A stretch of DNA of 64,000 nucleotides from Pirellulales bacterium. Its GTDB lineage: Bacteria > Planctomycetota > Planctomycetia > Pirellulales > S012-138. The translations under genes and the position numbers were made by a program. Shown piece by piece: positions 29,176-37,371 of the stretch; the first letter of the stretch is position 1; every line of letters begins with the position of its first letter. Under the pieces are notes generated by a model. It ran no database searches. It was given only the letters and a program-made list of their open reading frames with translations, and was not told where the DNA came from. The stretch is taken from assembly GCA_028066245.1 (NCBI GenBank), contig JALCBR010000003.1, positions 86,322-150,321 on the forward strand, in the 5' to 3' direction.

Positions 29176-30498
29176 ATGACCGCGAATGCAACCCTGACAG
29201 CTAATCCAACTGACAACATCTTTGATCAAGCGGTTTTGCGACTGGATCGAGCGTTTCAGCATTCCGAGATCGATGAGGAAGCCGTGCTGAAGCTGAAGTA
29301 TCCCAAAGCGGTTCTCGAAGTCTCCATTCCTGTGCGGCGAGATGACGGCAGCCTGAGCGTATTTACCGGCTACCGCGTGCGACACGATGACACCCGTGGA
29401 CCCACCAAAGGCGGCATCCGCTATCATCCGGGCGTGACGTTGAGCGAAGTCAAAGCGTTGGCGTTCTGGATGACGTTTAAGTGCGCTGTTGTCGGTATTC
29501 CTTACGGAGGTGGCAAAGGCGGAATTGTCGTCAATCCCAAGGAACTTTCGCTCCTGGAGTTGGAGCGCCTCAGTCGCGGTTTCATCGAACAGATTGCCGA
29601 CTTCATCGGTCCTGAAACAGATGTACCTGCCCCTGATATGTACACCAACGCCATGATCATGGGTTGGATGATGGACGAATACAGCAAGATCGAACGACGC
29701 CGCGTACCGTCGGTCATCACCGGCAAACCGATTCCACTTGGCGGAAGCTTAGGGCGAGATGACGCGACAGGGCGTGGCGCATACTACTGCATTAAGGAAC
29801 TTGAGCAGCGGCGAAAATGGAACCCGCACGACATCCGCGTGGCCGTGCAAGGGTTTGGTAACGCAGGTCAACATTTCGCCCGGTTGATGCATGCTGATGG
29901 ATATCGCATTGTAGCCGTTAGTGATTCGCGTGGCGGTATCTTTCGTGAAGAGGGCTTTGACATCCCCAGTCTGATTTATGCCAAGAACGAGATGCGGGAA
30001 CTCCAGGCCGTGTACTGCAATGGATCCGTCTGCGAAACCGTCGATGCGGAGAAAATCACTAATGAAGAGTTGCTAGAACTGGATGTCGATATCCTGGCTC
30101 CGGCAGCGCTCGAAGATCAGATCTCGACACAAAACGCGGATGCAATCAAAGCTCCGGTGATTGTCGAAGTGGCCAACGGACCAGTCACATTTGACGCTGA
30201 CGACATCCTCCGCGAGACGGACAAGCTGGTGATTCCGGACATTCTCGCCAACGCTGGCGGCGTTACGGTCAGCTACTTCGAATGGCTGCAAAACCGGGCG
30301 GGCGAGTATTGGGCCGAAGAAGAAGTGCAAACCAGGCTGCAGAAGATCATCTCGCGAGAGTTCAGATCCATCATGGACTTAAAGGAAGAGCGAGAAATCG
30401 ACATGCGTACCGCCGCATACGCGCACGCACTAACGCGAATCGGAAAAGCCATCGAAGCTCAAGGAACGAGCCGGTATTTCAAAAGCAACGGACACTAG
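29176..30498 (+). CDS. gdhA: Glutamate dehydrogenase (Glu/Leu/Phe/Val family)
   Basis: 440 residues. It catalyses reversible oxidative deamination of glutamate to 2-oxoglutarate and ammonia. The catalytic Lys is in PYGGGKGGI (Lys114), preceded by GPTKGGIRYHP, which binds substrate. PETDVPAPDMYTNAMIMGWM holds the catalytic Asp. The dinucleotide fold starts at VAVQGFGNAGQHFARL near residue 230. The sequence is closer to the hexameric Glu/Leu/Phe/Val enzymes of the 420-residue class than to the 450-residue NADP type. Cofactor choice cannot be fixed from sequence alone. The start is the ATG at 29176 with AGGAA 13 bases upstream. Confidence 0.95.
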   Translation: MTANATLTANPTDNIFDQAVLRLDRAFQHSEIDEEAVLKLKYPKAVLEVSIPVRRDDGSLSVFTGYRVRHDDTRGPTKGGIRYHPGVTLSEVKALAFWMTFKCAVVGIPYGGGKGGIVVNPKELSLLELERLSRGFIEQIADFIGPETDVPAPDMYTNAMIMGWMMDEYSKIERRRVPSVITGKPIPLGGSLGRDDATGRGAYYCIKELEQRRKWNPHDIRVAVQGFGNAGQHFARLMHADGYRIVAVSDSRGGIFREEGFDIPSLIYAKNEMRELQAVYCNGSVCETVDAEKITNEELLELDVDILAPAALEDQISTQNADAIKAPVIVEVANGPVTFDADDILRETDKLVIPDILANAGGVTVSYFEWLQNRAGEYWAEEEVQTRLQKIISREFRSIMDLKEEREIDMRTAAYAHALTRIGKAIEAQGTSRYFKSNGH

Positions 30499-30549
30499 GA
30501 ATTCGCAACTTCCAAAGTGCTGCCGCCCCTTGAGTTGTGCCCTGCGCAC

Positions 30550-31197
30550 TCAAATCATATCGAAGTCCATCAAGTCTCCGTCATCTTCGTCGATGTCGCC
30601 TTCATCCTCCAGCAGGCTGGAGGACTGCTGCAACTTGACGAACTCGACTTGAGTGGCTTTGCCGATGGCAAGGAACACACCGCCGGCTTCATTAGCGAGG
30701 AGAAACCCTTGATCAACGCCCACGCCACCGCGGAAGCTGTAGGGGAACTTGTAGATCACTCCATCGCGGAGTTCTTGCAAGAGTTTTTCTGCCGCTGTAT
30801 CTGATGCCTTGCTCGCGTTTTCGTCCGGCAGCAAGTCCAGCGAATAGAGTGCACGGATGTTGTGATCCAGGTAATCTTCAATGGTTGCCTGTTCGACAAG
30901 CTCGACAGGCGCAGAGAAAGACGACGGAGCGGGAGGAATCTCATTGCCTTCCACGTCGATCGGTGTCAACGTTCCCCGCTCGCACCAAGCCCCGTCCGGG
31001 GAGAGGTAGCCCATAGCGATGCTTCCCTTGCCGGTAACAGTACGCCCGTCACTGGCCAACGTCGCCAATTCGCAAGGATCGCCATCTTCATCCAGGACGA
31101 GCGTCTCTTTGTAGCCATACAACTTCGTCCGATCGACCTTCTTTAAGCCAAAGGCAAGGTCTCTCTTGGCGAAGCTAAAGATAAGTGGTTTGGCCAT
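30550..31197 (-). CDS. Conserved protein of unknown function
   Basis: 215 residues from the ATG at 31197. The first half is beta-rich with recurring short motifs (KKVDRTKLYGYKETLVLDEDG, CELATLASDGRTVTGKGSIA, ERGTLTPIDVEGNEIPP). The second half is helical and ends in an acidic tail of Asp and Glu. I recall similar proteins of unknown function in cyanobacteria and planctomycetes, with the same LYGY and LATLASDG blocks, but no tested role. There is no signal peptide or membrane segment, so it should be cytoplasmic. The gene is convergent with gdhA, 51 bases away. Confidence 0.65.
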   Translation of the reverse strand: MAKPLIFSFAKRDLAFGLKKVDRTKLYGYKETLVLDEDGDPCELATLASDGRTVTGKGSIAMGYLSPDGAWCERGTLTPIDVEGNEIPPAPSSFSAPVELVEQATIEDYLDHNIRALYSLDLLPDENASKASDTAAEKLLQELRDGVIYKFPYSFRGGVGVDQGFLLANEAGGVFLAIGKATQVEFVKLQQSSSLLEDEGDIDEDDGDLMDFDMI

Positions 31198-31356
31198 GAA
31201 TGAACCTGACACCGAGACATAACAGTGTTTCGCAGGCCACACACCCGGGAGGGCAACTTACCGGTGCGGCAATCAGTGCTGCGAATGCGGTGCGATTATA
31301 AAAGGCGAAAGTGTACGATCGCCAGCGCGAAGATGAAGCAAATTCGCCACCTGTCT

Positions 31357-31938
31357 CTATCGCCCCAAGTAGCCCAAGCTCACGCCGTACATCCAATGAT
31401 CATAGTCGCGGCCTTTGGTGGTAACGTAATAGCTTGCCGCGGCGGTGAGGCGTATATGCGAGGTCAGCCAGAAATGGACTCCCAATTCTGGATAGACGGC
31501 TCCCAAGGCCCCATCAACGGACTCCTTCTCTTCGCCACGTTCGTCGATGAATCCATTGTCGTCGTTATCGATGCCATCGGAATCGGCCACTTCGGAAAAC
31601 TCGGAGTACCCACCGAATACACCCAGTCCGGCAAACGGAGCCACGCGACTTGGCGTCTGCACACGAGCACCCAGGTTAACGCCCAAGAAGGAGTCGTCCG
31701 CGGCGGAATTCGTGAGCCACGCGAAGCTGGCGCGACCTTCGATGTCTTCACGAAAGTAATGAAACGCACCCAATTCCGCTCCCGCGGCGCCGGGGTCCGT
31801 TGTGCCAGCAGCACCAGCGAATAACCCGGTTCCGCCATCCACAAACCGAGCATCGACCGCCTGTTTGGCCATTCGGGCGATCTTTTCCGCATCATCGTCG
31901 GGATAGAGGGCGGAATACTTGGCCGCATGCCGGTTCAT
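31357..31938 (-). CDS. Beta-barrel-like surface protein, 5' end probably frameshifted
   Basis: As read here, 193 residues from the ATG at 31938 (MNRHAAKYSALYPDDDAEK). The body has alternating hydrophobic strands with Gly and aromatic ends: GAFHYFREDIEGRASFAWLT, SFLGVNLGARVQT, APFAGLGVFGGYSEF, LGVHFWLTSHIRLTAAASYY, and DHWMYGVSLGYLGR at the very end, a terminal aromatic pattern like outer-membrane barrels. An Asp-rich loop (DSDGIDNDDNGFIDE) looks like a calcium-binding loop. There is no signal peptide in this frame; one lies in another frame just upstream (31936-32020). Either the frame is broken or the start is misread. Confidence 0.55.
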   Translation of the reverse strand: MNRHAAKYSALYPDDDAEKIARMAKQAVDARFVDGGTGLFAGAAGTTDPGAAGAELGAFHYFREDIEGRASFAWLTNSAADDSFLGVNLGARVQTPSRVAPFAGLGVFGGYSEFSEVADSDGIDNDDNGFIDERGEEKESVDGALGAVYPELGVHFWLTSHIRLTAAASYYVTTKGRDYDHWMYGVSLGYLGR

Positions 31939-32020
31939 CCATCGCCCAGCGAGACGTGCAGCCACTGGCGGCGGCGACAACCGCGCAGCACACAGTCAAC
32001 TTGAAGCGGTAGCAATGCAT
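31936..32020 (-). other. Out-of-frame lipoprotein signal before the barrel-like gene
   Basis: From the ATG at 32020, one frame off the barrel-like gene, the sequence reads MHCYRFKLTVCCAVVAAASGC, with a basic start, hydrophobic core and a lipobox (ASGC). This frame stops soon after. A one-base change near 31945 would join it to the downstream body, which otherwise lacks a signal. It is therefore probably the true start of that gene, disrupted by mutation or sequencing error. Confidence 0.5.
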
Positions 32021-32054
32021 GAATGCCCAATAAAACAAAGGAGCAGCTGCGGAC

Positions 32055-32075
32055 GTTACGGGAAAGCCCCGTAAC
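32055..32075. repeat. 8-bp hairpin with 5-base loop
   Basis: Arms GTTACGGG (32055-32062) and CCCGTAAC (32068-32075). It lies between the divergent barrel-like gene and the Nudix gene and could act in the leader of the former. No T run follows closely on either strand. Confidence 0.45.
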
Positions 32076-32221
32076 AGGTCAAGCCGCTTGTTCGGTGGCT
32101 TTCACGCCCACGAGATTGCGACGATGATTTCAGCCGGCACGCGTTATTGTATTGGGAACTGGTATGACAGGCTGCCATGGGATCATCAGCAGCGAAGGTC
32201 TTGAACGGAGATTTTTGAACT

Positions 32222-32779
32222 GTGCCTGATCGAGATTGGGAATTCGTCGCGCGGTCGTTTGTCTCGGACCAACGCATCTTTCGATTGATGCATGATGAAT
32301 ACCGCCTGGCGCCTGAACGTTCAACGCGAGATTTCATCGTGCTTGAGGTGCCGGATTGGGTGAACGTCATTGCCATAACTGAGGACAAGCAAGTCGTGTT
32401 TGTTCGCCAGTTTCGCCACGGCGTCCGCGAAGTCACTTTGGAAGTACCGGGCGGGATGGTTGATCCAGGCGAAGATCCGGCCACCGCCGCGCTCCGTGAA
32501 CTGCGTGAGGAGACGGGCTACGCGGGTACTAAAGCTGAGTTGCTGGGCGCCGTATGGCCAAACCCGGCGTTCCAAAACAACCTTTGCCATTCGTTTCTCG
32601 TCCACGATGCCGTGCTGGCGGGCGAACCGCAGCCGGACCCAAGCGAACGAATAGAAGTTGTCACGTACCCATTGGCTGATGTTCCGCGACTGATTGCTGA
32701 CGGCCAGATCATGCACACGCTCGTCATCACGGCCTTTTCGCATTTCGGCATTGCGGGGAAGTCTGAGTACAATCAGTGA
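32222..32779 (+). CDS. Nudix hydrolase, ADP-ribose pyrophosphatase type
   Basis: 185 residues starting at a GTG. The Nudix box is complete: G78, E84, then REL-REETGY at 92-100, matching GX5EX7REUXEEXGU. Upstream is EVPDWVNVIAITEDKQVVFVRQFR and EVPGGMVDPGE, the region that in ADP-ribose pyrophosphatases lies before the box. A Pro about 15 residues after the box (NPAFQNNLCH) also fits that group. The enzyme would split ADP-ribose or a similar nucleotide sugar into AMP and sugar phosphate. Substrate not certain. The next gene starts 21 bases downstream on the same strand. Confidence 0.85.
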   Translation: MPDRDWEFVARSFVSDQRIFRLMHDEYRLAPERSTRDFIVLEVPDWVNVIAITEDKQVVFVRQFRHGVREVTLEVPGGMVDPGEDPATAALRELREETGYAGTKAELLGAVWPNPAFQNNLCHSFLVHDAVLAGEPQPDPSERIEVVTYPLADVPRLIADGQIMHTLVITAFSHFGIAGKSEYNQ

Positions 32780-32800
32780 AGACCTACCCCGGAAGATTGA

Positions 32801-34021
32801 GTGAAACCTAAAATGCCTATTCTCAGCGGCAACCTCTCGCAGCACTTTCGACTCGCGACAACACCCGCGCGATACTGTGTCGTTGGGTTTGCCCTCGCGG
32901 TGTGTCTGCCGCAGCAAAGCTTTGCCCAAGAGAAGTCCACTTCTCATTTGGCAATCGAACACGGGATTGCCTTTCTAAGCAATGAAGTTCCCGCTTGGGC
33001 AGACAAGCACAACTGCTATTCGTGCCACAACAACGGCAATGCGGCCCAGGCGCTCTATCGCGCGAAATCGCTGGGCCATGATGTTCCGCAAGAATCTCTC
33101 GCCGATACGACGCGCTGGCTACTACAGCCAGACGAATGGAAGAACAACGGCGGAGATCCCGCCTTTGCTGATGAGACATTGGCCAACATTCAGTTCGCCG
33201 CAGCGCTGGTGACAGCGATTGAAAACAAGATGCTCACGCAACCGCCAGCCGATCACCCCAAGAATACGAAAGCTGATCGTCTACGAACGGGAGAGAAGAC
33301 TGATCGCGCGACTGCCGCGCTCCGTAAGGCTGCAGAACTCATCGCTGCAGATCAGCAGCCGACTGGATTTTGGCGCATCGGCGGCGATAAGCAGATAGGT
33401 GCCCCGGCTACATTGGGCAACATGCTCGCTACTCGCGAAGCCTTGCGAGCTTTGCGGCTCGCCGAAGACGATCGATTCGCAAACCATATCAGTAAGGCGG
33501 AATCCTGGCTTGTTGCCGAGCGCCCTCGGACGGTGTTTGACGCTTCCGCTCAAATTCTGGCTTTAGCCGACATCCGTGATTCAGGCAAATCCAAAGCTGA
33601 CAAAGGACCGGATTCGAGTGATTCAGCTATCGAGTACACAACCACCAAGCAAGACGAGATGCTCTCGGCAGCGGCACAGCATGCCCTGATTGTGGTCCGG
33701 AAAGGGCAGTCTCTCGATGGCGGATTCGGCCCGTACGTCACATCAATGCCCGAACCATTCGATACATCCATTGCCATGTTGGCTTTGATGCGCTGGGGCG
33801 AGAACGAAGATCACGGGCGAATCGGGAAGGCCCAGAAGTTCTTGCTCAGCGAGCAATACGCCGAGGGTGACTGGCCGGAGACCACCCGCCCCGCCGGCAA
33901 TCAAAGCTACGCCCAACGGCTGTCAACGGCCGGGTGGGCAGTCTTGGCACTGTTGGAGACAGAAGGTCTGCTAGATAGTTCCGACCATCGACAGTCGTCG
34001 ATCATTCCGCAAGACCGTTAG
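32801..34021 (+). CDS. Secreted protein with one c-type heme site and squalene-cyclase-like repeats
   Basis: 406 residues from a GTG at 32801 (GGAAG six bases upstream); an ATG at 32813 is the alternative. A signal peptide runs to about residue 42 (ALAVCLPQQSFAQ). Directly after it is a heme-attachment motif, CYSCH, at 72-76. The rest is alpha-helical and resembles the alpha/alpha barrel of prenyltransferase and squalene-hopene cyclase repeats: QSLDGGFGPYVTSMPEPFDTSIAM and AEGDWPETTRPAGNQSYAQRLSTAGWAV (given in parts). The catalytic Asp-rich motif of true cyclases is not seen. A heme site fused to this fold is found in planctomycete secreted proteins of unknown role. Confidence 0.7.
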   Translation: MKPKMPILSGNLSQHFRLATTPARYCVVGFALAVCLPQQSFAQEKSTSHLAIEHGIAFLSNEVPAWADKHNCYSCHNNGNAAQALYRAKSLGHDVPQESLADTTRWLLQPDEWKNNGGDPAFADETLANIQFAAALVTAIENKMLTQPPADHPKNTKADRLRTGEKTDRATAALRKAAELIAADQQPTGFWRIGGDKQIGAPATLGNMLATREALRALRLAEDDRFANHISKAESWLVAERPRTVFDASAQILALADIRDSGKSKADKGPDSSDSAIEYTTTKQDEMLSAAAQHALIVVRKGQSLDGGFGPYVTSMPEPFDTSIAMLALMRWGENEDHGRIGKAQKFLLSEQYAEGDWPETTRPAGNQSYAQRLSTAGWAVLALLETEGLLDSSDHRQSSIIPQDR

Positions 34022-34054
34022 GTGAATGCCAAGCGTTTTCCACGCGGACAACAG

Positions 34055-37000
34055 CTATTCAATGCCGTTCAGACCGGCCGGCGGCACTCGCGCGCCGCTT
34101 CCATATTGGCCAAACCTCAAACCAGGCAGGAACCGGGGCTCAATAGCCAGCGTAACGCCTACGTTGTCTCGTGTAGCGTCTACGGAGAACCCAAACGTCA
34201 CCAGGAACGATTCCCCAATTCGCGTAACGGCCACGTTCTGACCCAGATTGACGTCTTCACCAAAGTCAAAAGACGTGGTCAACGAAGAGATCCACTTGGG
34301 GCTCATGCGATAGTTGTAAGAAAACGACAACAACTGGCTGGAGATGGGACCTTCCAGCGAACTGAAATTGACGAACACACTTCCTCGCGGAGGGCGGGAG
34401 AGCTGTCCCCCAACGCGAACGATCCGCATTCCATCACCGAACATGTCCGCCATACCATCGGACGTCAGCACCAGGCGATCGCCGACATGCCAGCGAAAAC
34501 CGTAGCTGGCCAGGCCAAATTCCTGTCCAAAGTTATCTCGATCCGCATCGGGGAATAGGGTGATGTCGGAATCGAGGACAATCCAATCGAGCGTCCTTCT
34601 TCGTCCGGGGAAACCACGCCGTGTCTGCCACCGTTGATGGACTCCCATCCTCACAGTCGCCAGATCATCGACGATTTCCGTTGACGGGGATGTGACCCAG
34701 TCTCCCAAGCCAGAACGCAGGGCATAAACCCGGTCATCAAACTTCGCCGGGATCGGCATGCCGCCAAAAGTGTTGAATTGCGCCCGGCGGAGGAAGTGCT
34801 CTTGCGCATCGTCCTGCAATGGGTCGTAAAGCGGCAAGTCGAAGATGTCTTCGTTCGCGTCAGCGACTGAACCATCCAGCTCGAAGACAACTTTGTGAGC
34901 CAGCCCATGCACGTTGAAGAGATCATTTTCTACGCCGGGATTGACTGACCAGATCGGCAAGCTCGCTCTCACGCCCAGCTTGCCATAGAGCCGGTCCAGT
35001 TGATCACCAAACACATCTTCATCCCAATGAGCAAACTCACCCATTACGTAGGGCACGACTTTCGCCGGACCTGCCTGCAGCGGCATGTCCAGTTCATGCC
35101 GCGTGGCGAAGCGGAGGCCTTCGTTGTCCACTTCCCACGGCAACAGCATGAACTTGCTGGCGTCCACCGGATCTTCCGGCGTGGTGGCAACTTCAATGTC
35201 TCGATAGCCGATCTTCGTGTTCTCGTACCAGGTAATCCTGTCGCTGAAGAGTGACTCCCCCAGCCAGGTATGCTGCGCTTCTGCTCCCTGGGTTTGAGTA
35301 AAGAACGAGTTGAGTTGGACATCTCCACTGAGCGACCAGACGGAGTTGTCGATGATCTTCTTTAGTTCCCCGCCTGTGCTAAGGTCTTTGAACGTATCCC
35401 ACTCGCTCTCGAAATATTGTTCCAGGAAATTGCGGTCGCTGATCCAGCCGAGTTCCGTGCTGAGTGTGAGATCGCCTGGCAGAGACAGCCGTTGGCGTCC
35501 AAACAGACGAAAGCGGTAGTTCTTCTCCGGAGTCAACCCGCCGCGATCCTGGCCGAGCGTATCCAACCCGCGATCTTCGATGCCCCAGAAATCAACCAGC
35601 CCGGCATACGTGCTGGGCACGTTGAGCAGGTTCATTCCCTGGTACGAGAAGCGAGTGCCGTGGCCAAAACCACGTTCGGAAAGCCAGTCCAACGAGAAAT
35701 CCCAATCGGTGCCTGGCGGTGGGTTCTCAATGCCCAAAATCTGGTACGGATCCCAATCGGTCAGGATTTGCGTACCAAAGATATTGTCATTGGCAAAGCT
35801 GATTCGGCGCAAATAGTAGGTTGGACGTTCCAGGTTAGCAGCGAAGATCGGCCAATAACCAATAGGAGTCTCTTCCAGGAAGATGAAGTTGTTCAGTGAG
35901 GTGGCGGAACGGTCATGGTCGATCGCCTGTTCGCCCGTCAAGGGATCAATCACGGGAATCCCTGTCAGGGGATCCACAGCCGGTTTCTGCTTATCTTCAA
36001 AGTAGACCGTCCCCGACGAGAGCCGGTAGCTGGGATCGCCCAATCGACTGGTCGTGACGAAGGAGTTTGTGGCCACAAACCGGTCACGCGAGATTTGTTG
36101 GACAACGTCGGCCTTGAGTCTGATGAGTCCCTCGTACGATTCCAGCGGCGTAAGGATCTCCGCAGCGACGATGGTGCCGATTTCGCGCCGCGCGTCGTAG
36201 TACATTCGCTGGGCGTGCATGACTCTCTCGCCCTGCCGAAAGACGACGTTACCCTCCAGATATAATTCCAGCGGTTGGTCCGCATCCTGGGCTTCACTTC
36301 CATCCAAAGACAGGTTCTCCGAGGTCCACACCACGACCCGGTCAGCGGAGACATCCACTGTGCCGAAGCGGTCATCGCCTTCGATGATCACATTCACGCC
36401 TGAGTCAATTGTGCCGATGCGTTCCCGCCCGTCAGGACTGAGAAAGTAGGATGCCTGAACCGGCGTGCTGCTCCGCGGATAAGCGCGGATTCGGCGGCTT
36501 CCGCTGGGAAGTGTGCCAGCGCCTGTCGCGGCGCCGCGTGATTCATCTTGGTAATTGACTTGCTTGAAAGCACCGTCGCTATAGGCATAGCGCCTCATCT
36601 TGGCGCGACCAAGAATAGGCGCAGATTCATGCGAGACTTCCCCGCCGGGCTGCGGTGTATTGAAGGTCGGCGGTTCGGACGATTCCCAAGTCCCGTACCA
36701 GCTTGGTTCTCGGAGAGTCGCCTGACTGCCATCTTGGGCATACGACACCAGCACGTTGCCATCCAGGTAGGCATTCACGGAGTGCTTCTCACCATAGCGC
36801 CCCCGTTCTAGCCAGAGGACACCACCTTCTGCCTTGGCCAGCGTAGCACCTTGGCGAATCTCGACACCGCCGCTAAGCAGCCAGACATCAGTCCGATCCT
36901 CACGCCAGCGGTTGGCGCCTCCTGCGCTGATCAAAATGGCGTCCGAAAACTCACCAGCGGGAACCTTGATGCGGGTGCCTTGCCCGTATGCGCTCGAAAA

Positions 37001-37102
37001 CTCACCCTGCAGTAAGGTGATGGTGCCGAGCAGCAGTGTTCCCAACAGCCGCGCGCAACGAGAGCGCACCGGGGAGAACTTCCCTGGCCTTCGGGAATGC
37101 AA
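34055..37102 (-). CDS. LptD/OstA-like outer-membrane assembly protein
   Basis: 1015 residues. A signal sequence (LLGTLLLGTITLLQGEFSSAYGQ) is followed by an OstA-like region of paired strands (FSDAILISAGGANRWRED, DVWLLSGGVEIRQG, YLEGNVVFRQGERVMHAQRMYYD), then a long C-terminal barrel with many amphipathic strands, for example FRLFGRQRLSLPGDLTLSTELGW and ending near the stop in aromatic strands. This is the layout of LptD, which inserts lipopolysaccharide into the outer membrane. Conserved cysteines of E. coli LptD are not evident. Other Lpt genes are not in view. The first codon is TTG at 37102; GTG at 37069 is the alternative. The gene converges on the heme-binding gene. Confidence 0.75.
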   Translation of the reverse strand: MHSRRPGKFSPVRSRCARLLGTLLLGTITLLQGEFSSAYGQGTRIKVPAGEFSDAILISAGGANRWREDRTDVWLLSGGVEIRQGATLAKAEGGVLWLERGRYGEKHSVNAYLDGNVLVSYAQDGSQATLREPSWYGTWESSEPPTFNTPQPGGEVSHESAPILGRAKMRRYAYSDGAFKQVNYQDESRGAATGAGTLPSGSRRIRAYPRSSTPVQASYFLSPDGRERIGTIDSGVNVIIEGDDRFGTVDVSADRVVVWTSENLSLDGSEAQDADQPLELYLEGNVVFRQGERVMHAQRMYYDARREIGTIVAAEILTPLESYEGLIRLKADVVQQISRDRFVATNSFVTTSRLGDPSYRLSSGTVYFEDKQKPAVDPLTGIPVIDPLTGEQAIDHDRSATSLNNFIFLEETPIGYWPIFAANLERPTYYLRRISFANDNIFGTQILTDWDPYQILGIENPPPGTDWDFSLDWLSERGFGHGTRFSYQGMNLLNVPSTYAGLVDFWGIEDRGLDTLGQDRGGLTPEKNYRFRLFGRQRLSLPGDLTLSTELGWISDRNFLEQYFESEWDTFKDLSTGGELKKIIDNSVWSLSGDVQLNSFFTQTQGAEAQHTWLGESLFSDRITWYENTKIGYRDIEVATTPEDPVDASKFMLLPWEVDNEGLRFATRHELDMPLQAGPAKVVPYVMGEFAHWDEDVFGDQLDRLYGKLGVRASLPIWSVNPGVENDLFNVHGLAHKVVFELDGSVADANEDIFDLPLYDPLQDDAQEHFLRRAQFNTFGGMPIPAKFDDRVYALRSGLGDWVTSPSTEIVDDLATVRMGVHQRWQTRRGFPGRRRTLDWIVLDSDITLFPDADRDNFGQEFGLASYGFRWHVGDRLVLTSDGMADMFGDGMRIVRVGGQLSRPPRGSVFVNFSSLEGPISSQLLSFSYNYRMSPKWISSLTTSFDFGEDVNLGQNVAVTRIGESFLVTFGFSVDATRDNVGVTLAIEPRFLPGLRFGQYGSGARVPPAGLNGIE

Positions 37103-37371
37103 AGCTACGCGACGCGCGTTGTGCAGTGGAGCGACTCCTTTCGCTCAAGCGATCCACGACTTGCGGACCATCCACGGTGTTCGCCCGCTGAGCTGGCGGG
37201 TTGCCGATGAAAACGGGTCGGAATCGGGCGAAATGGCGGCGGATTATAGAAATGCCCTCGTCACCGAGCAAGGCGGGTTCCAACTCGATCATCGAATCGC
37301 AATTCCAGCAGTCATGCGACTTTGCGCGCGATCGGCAAAGCACCAATCACGATGTTTGTGCTACACTGCTA

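Noticed and set aside
29062..29427. Minus-strand frame across the gdhA start
   Set aside because: It overlaps the conserved gdhA start and leader and has no recognisable motif.
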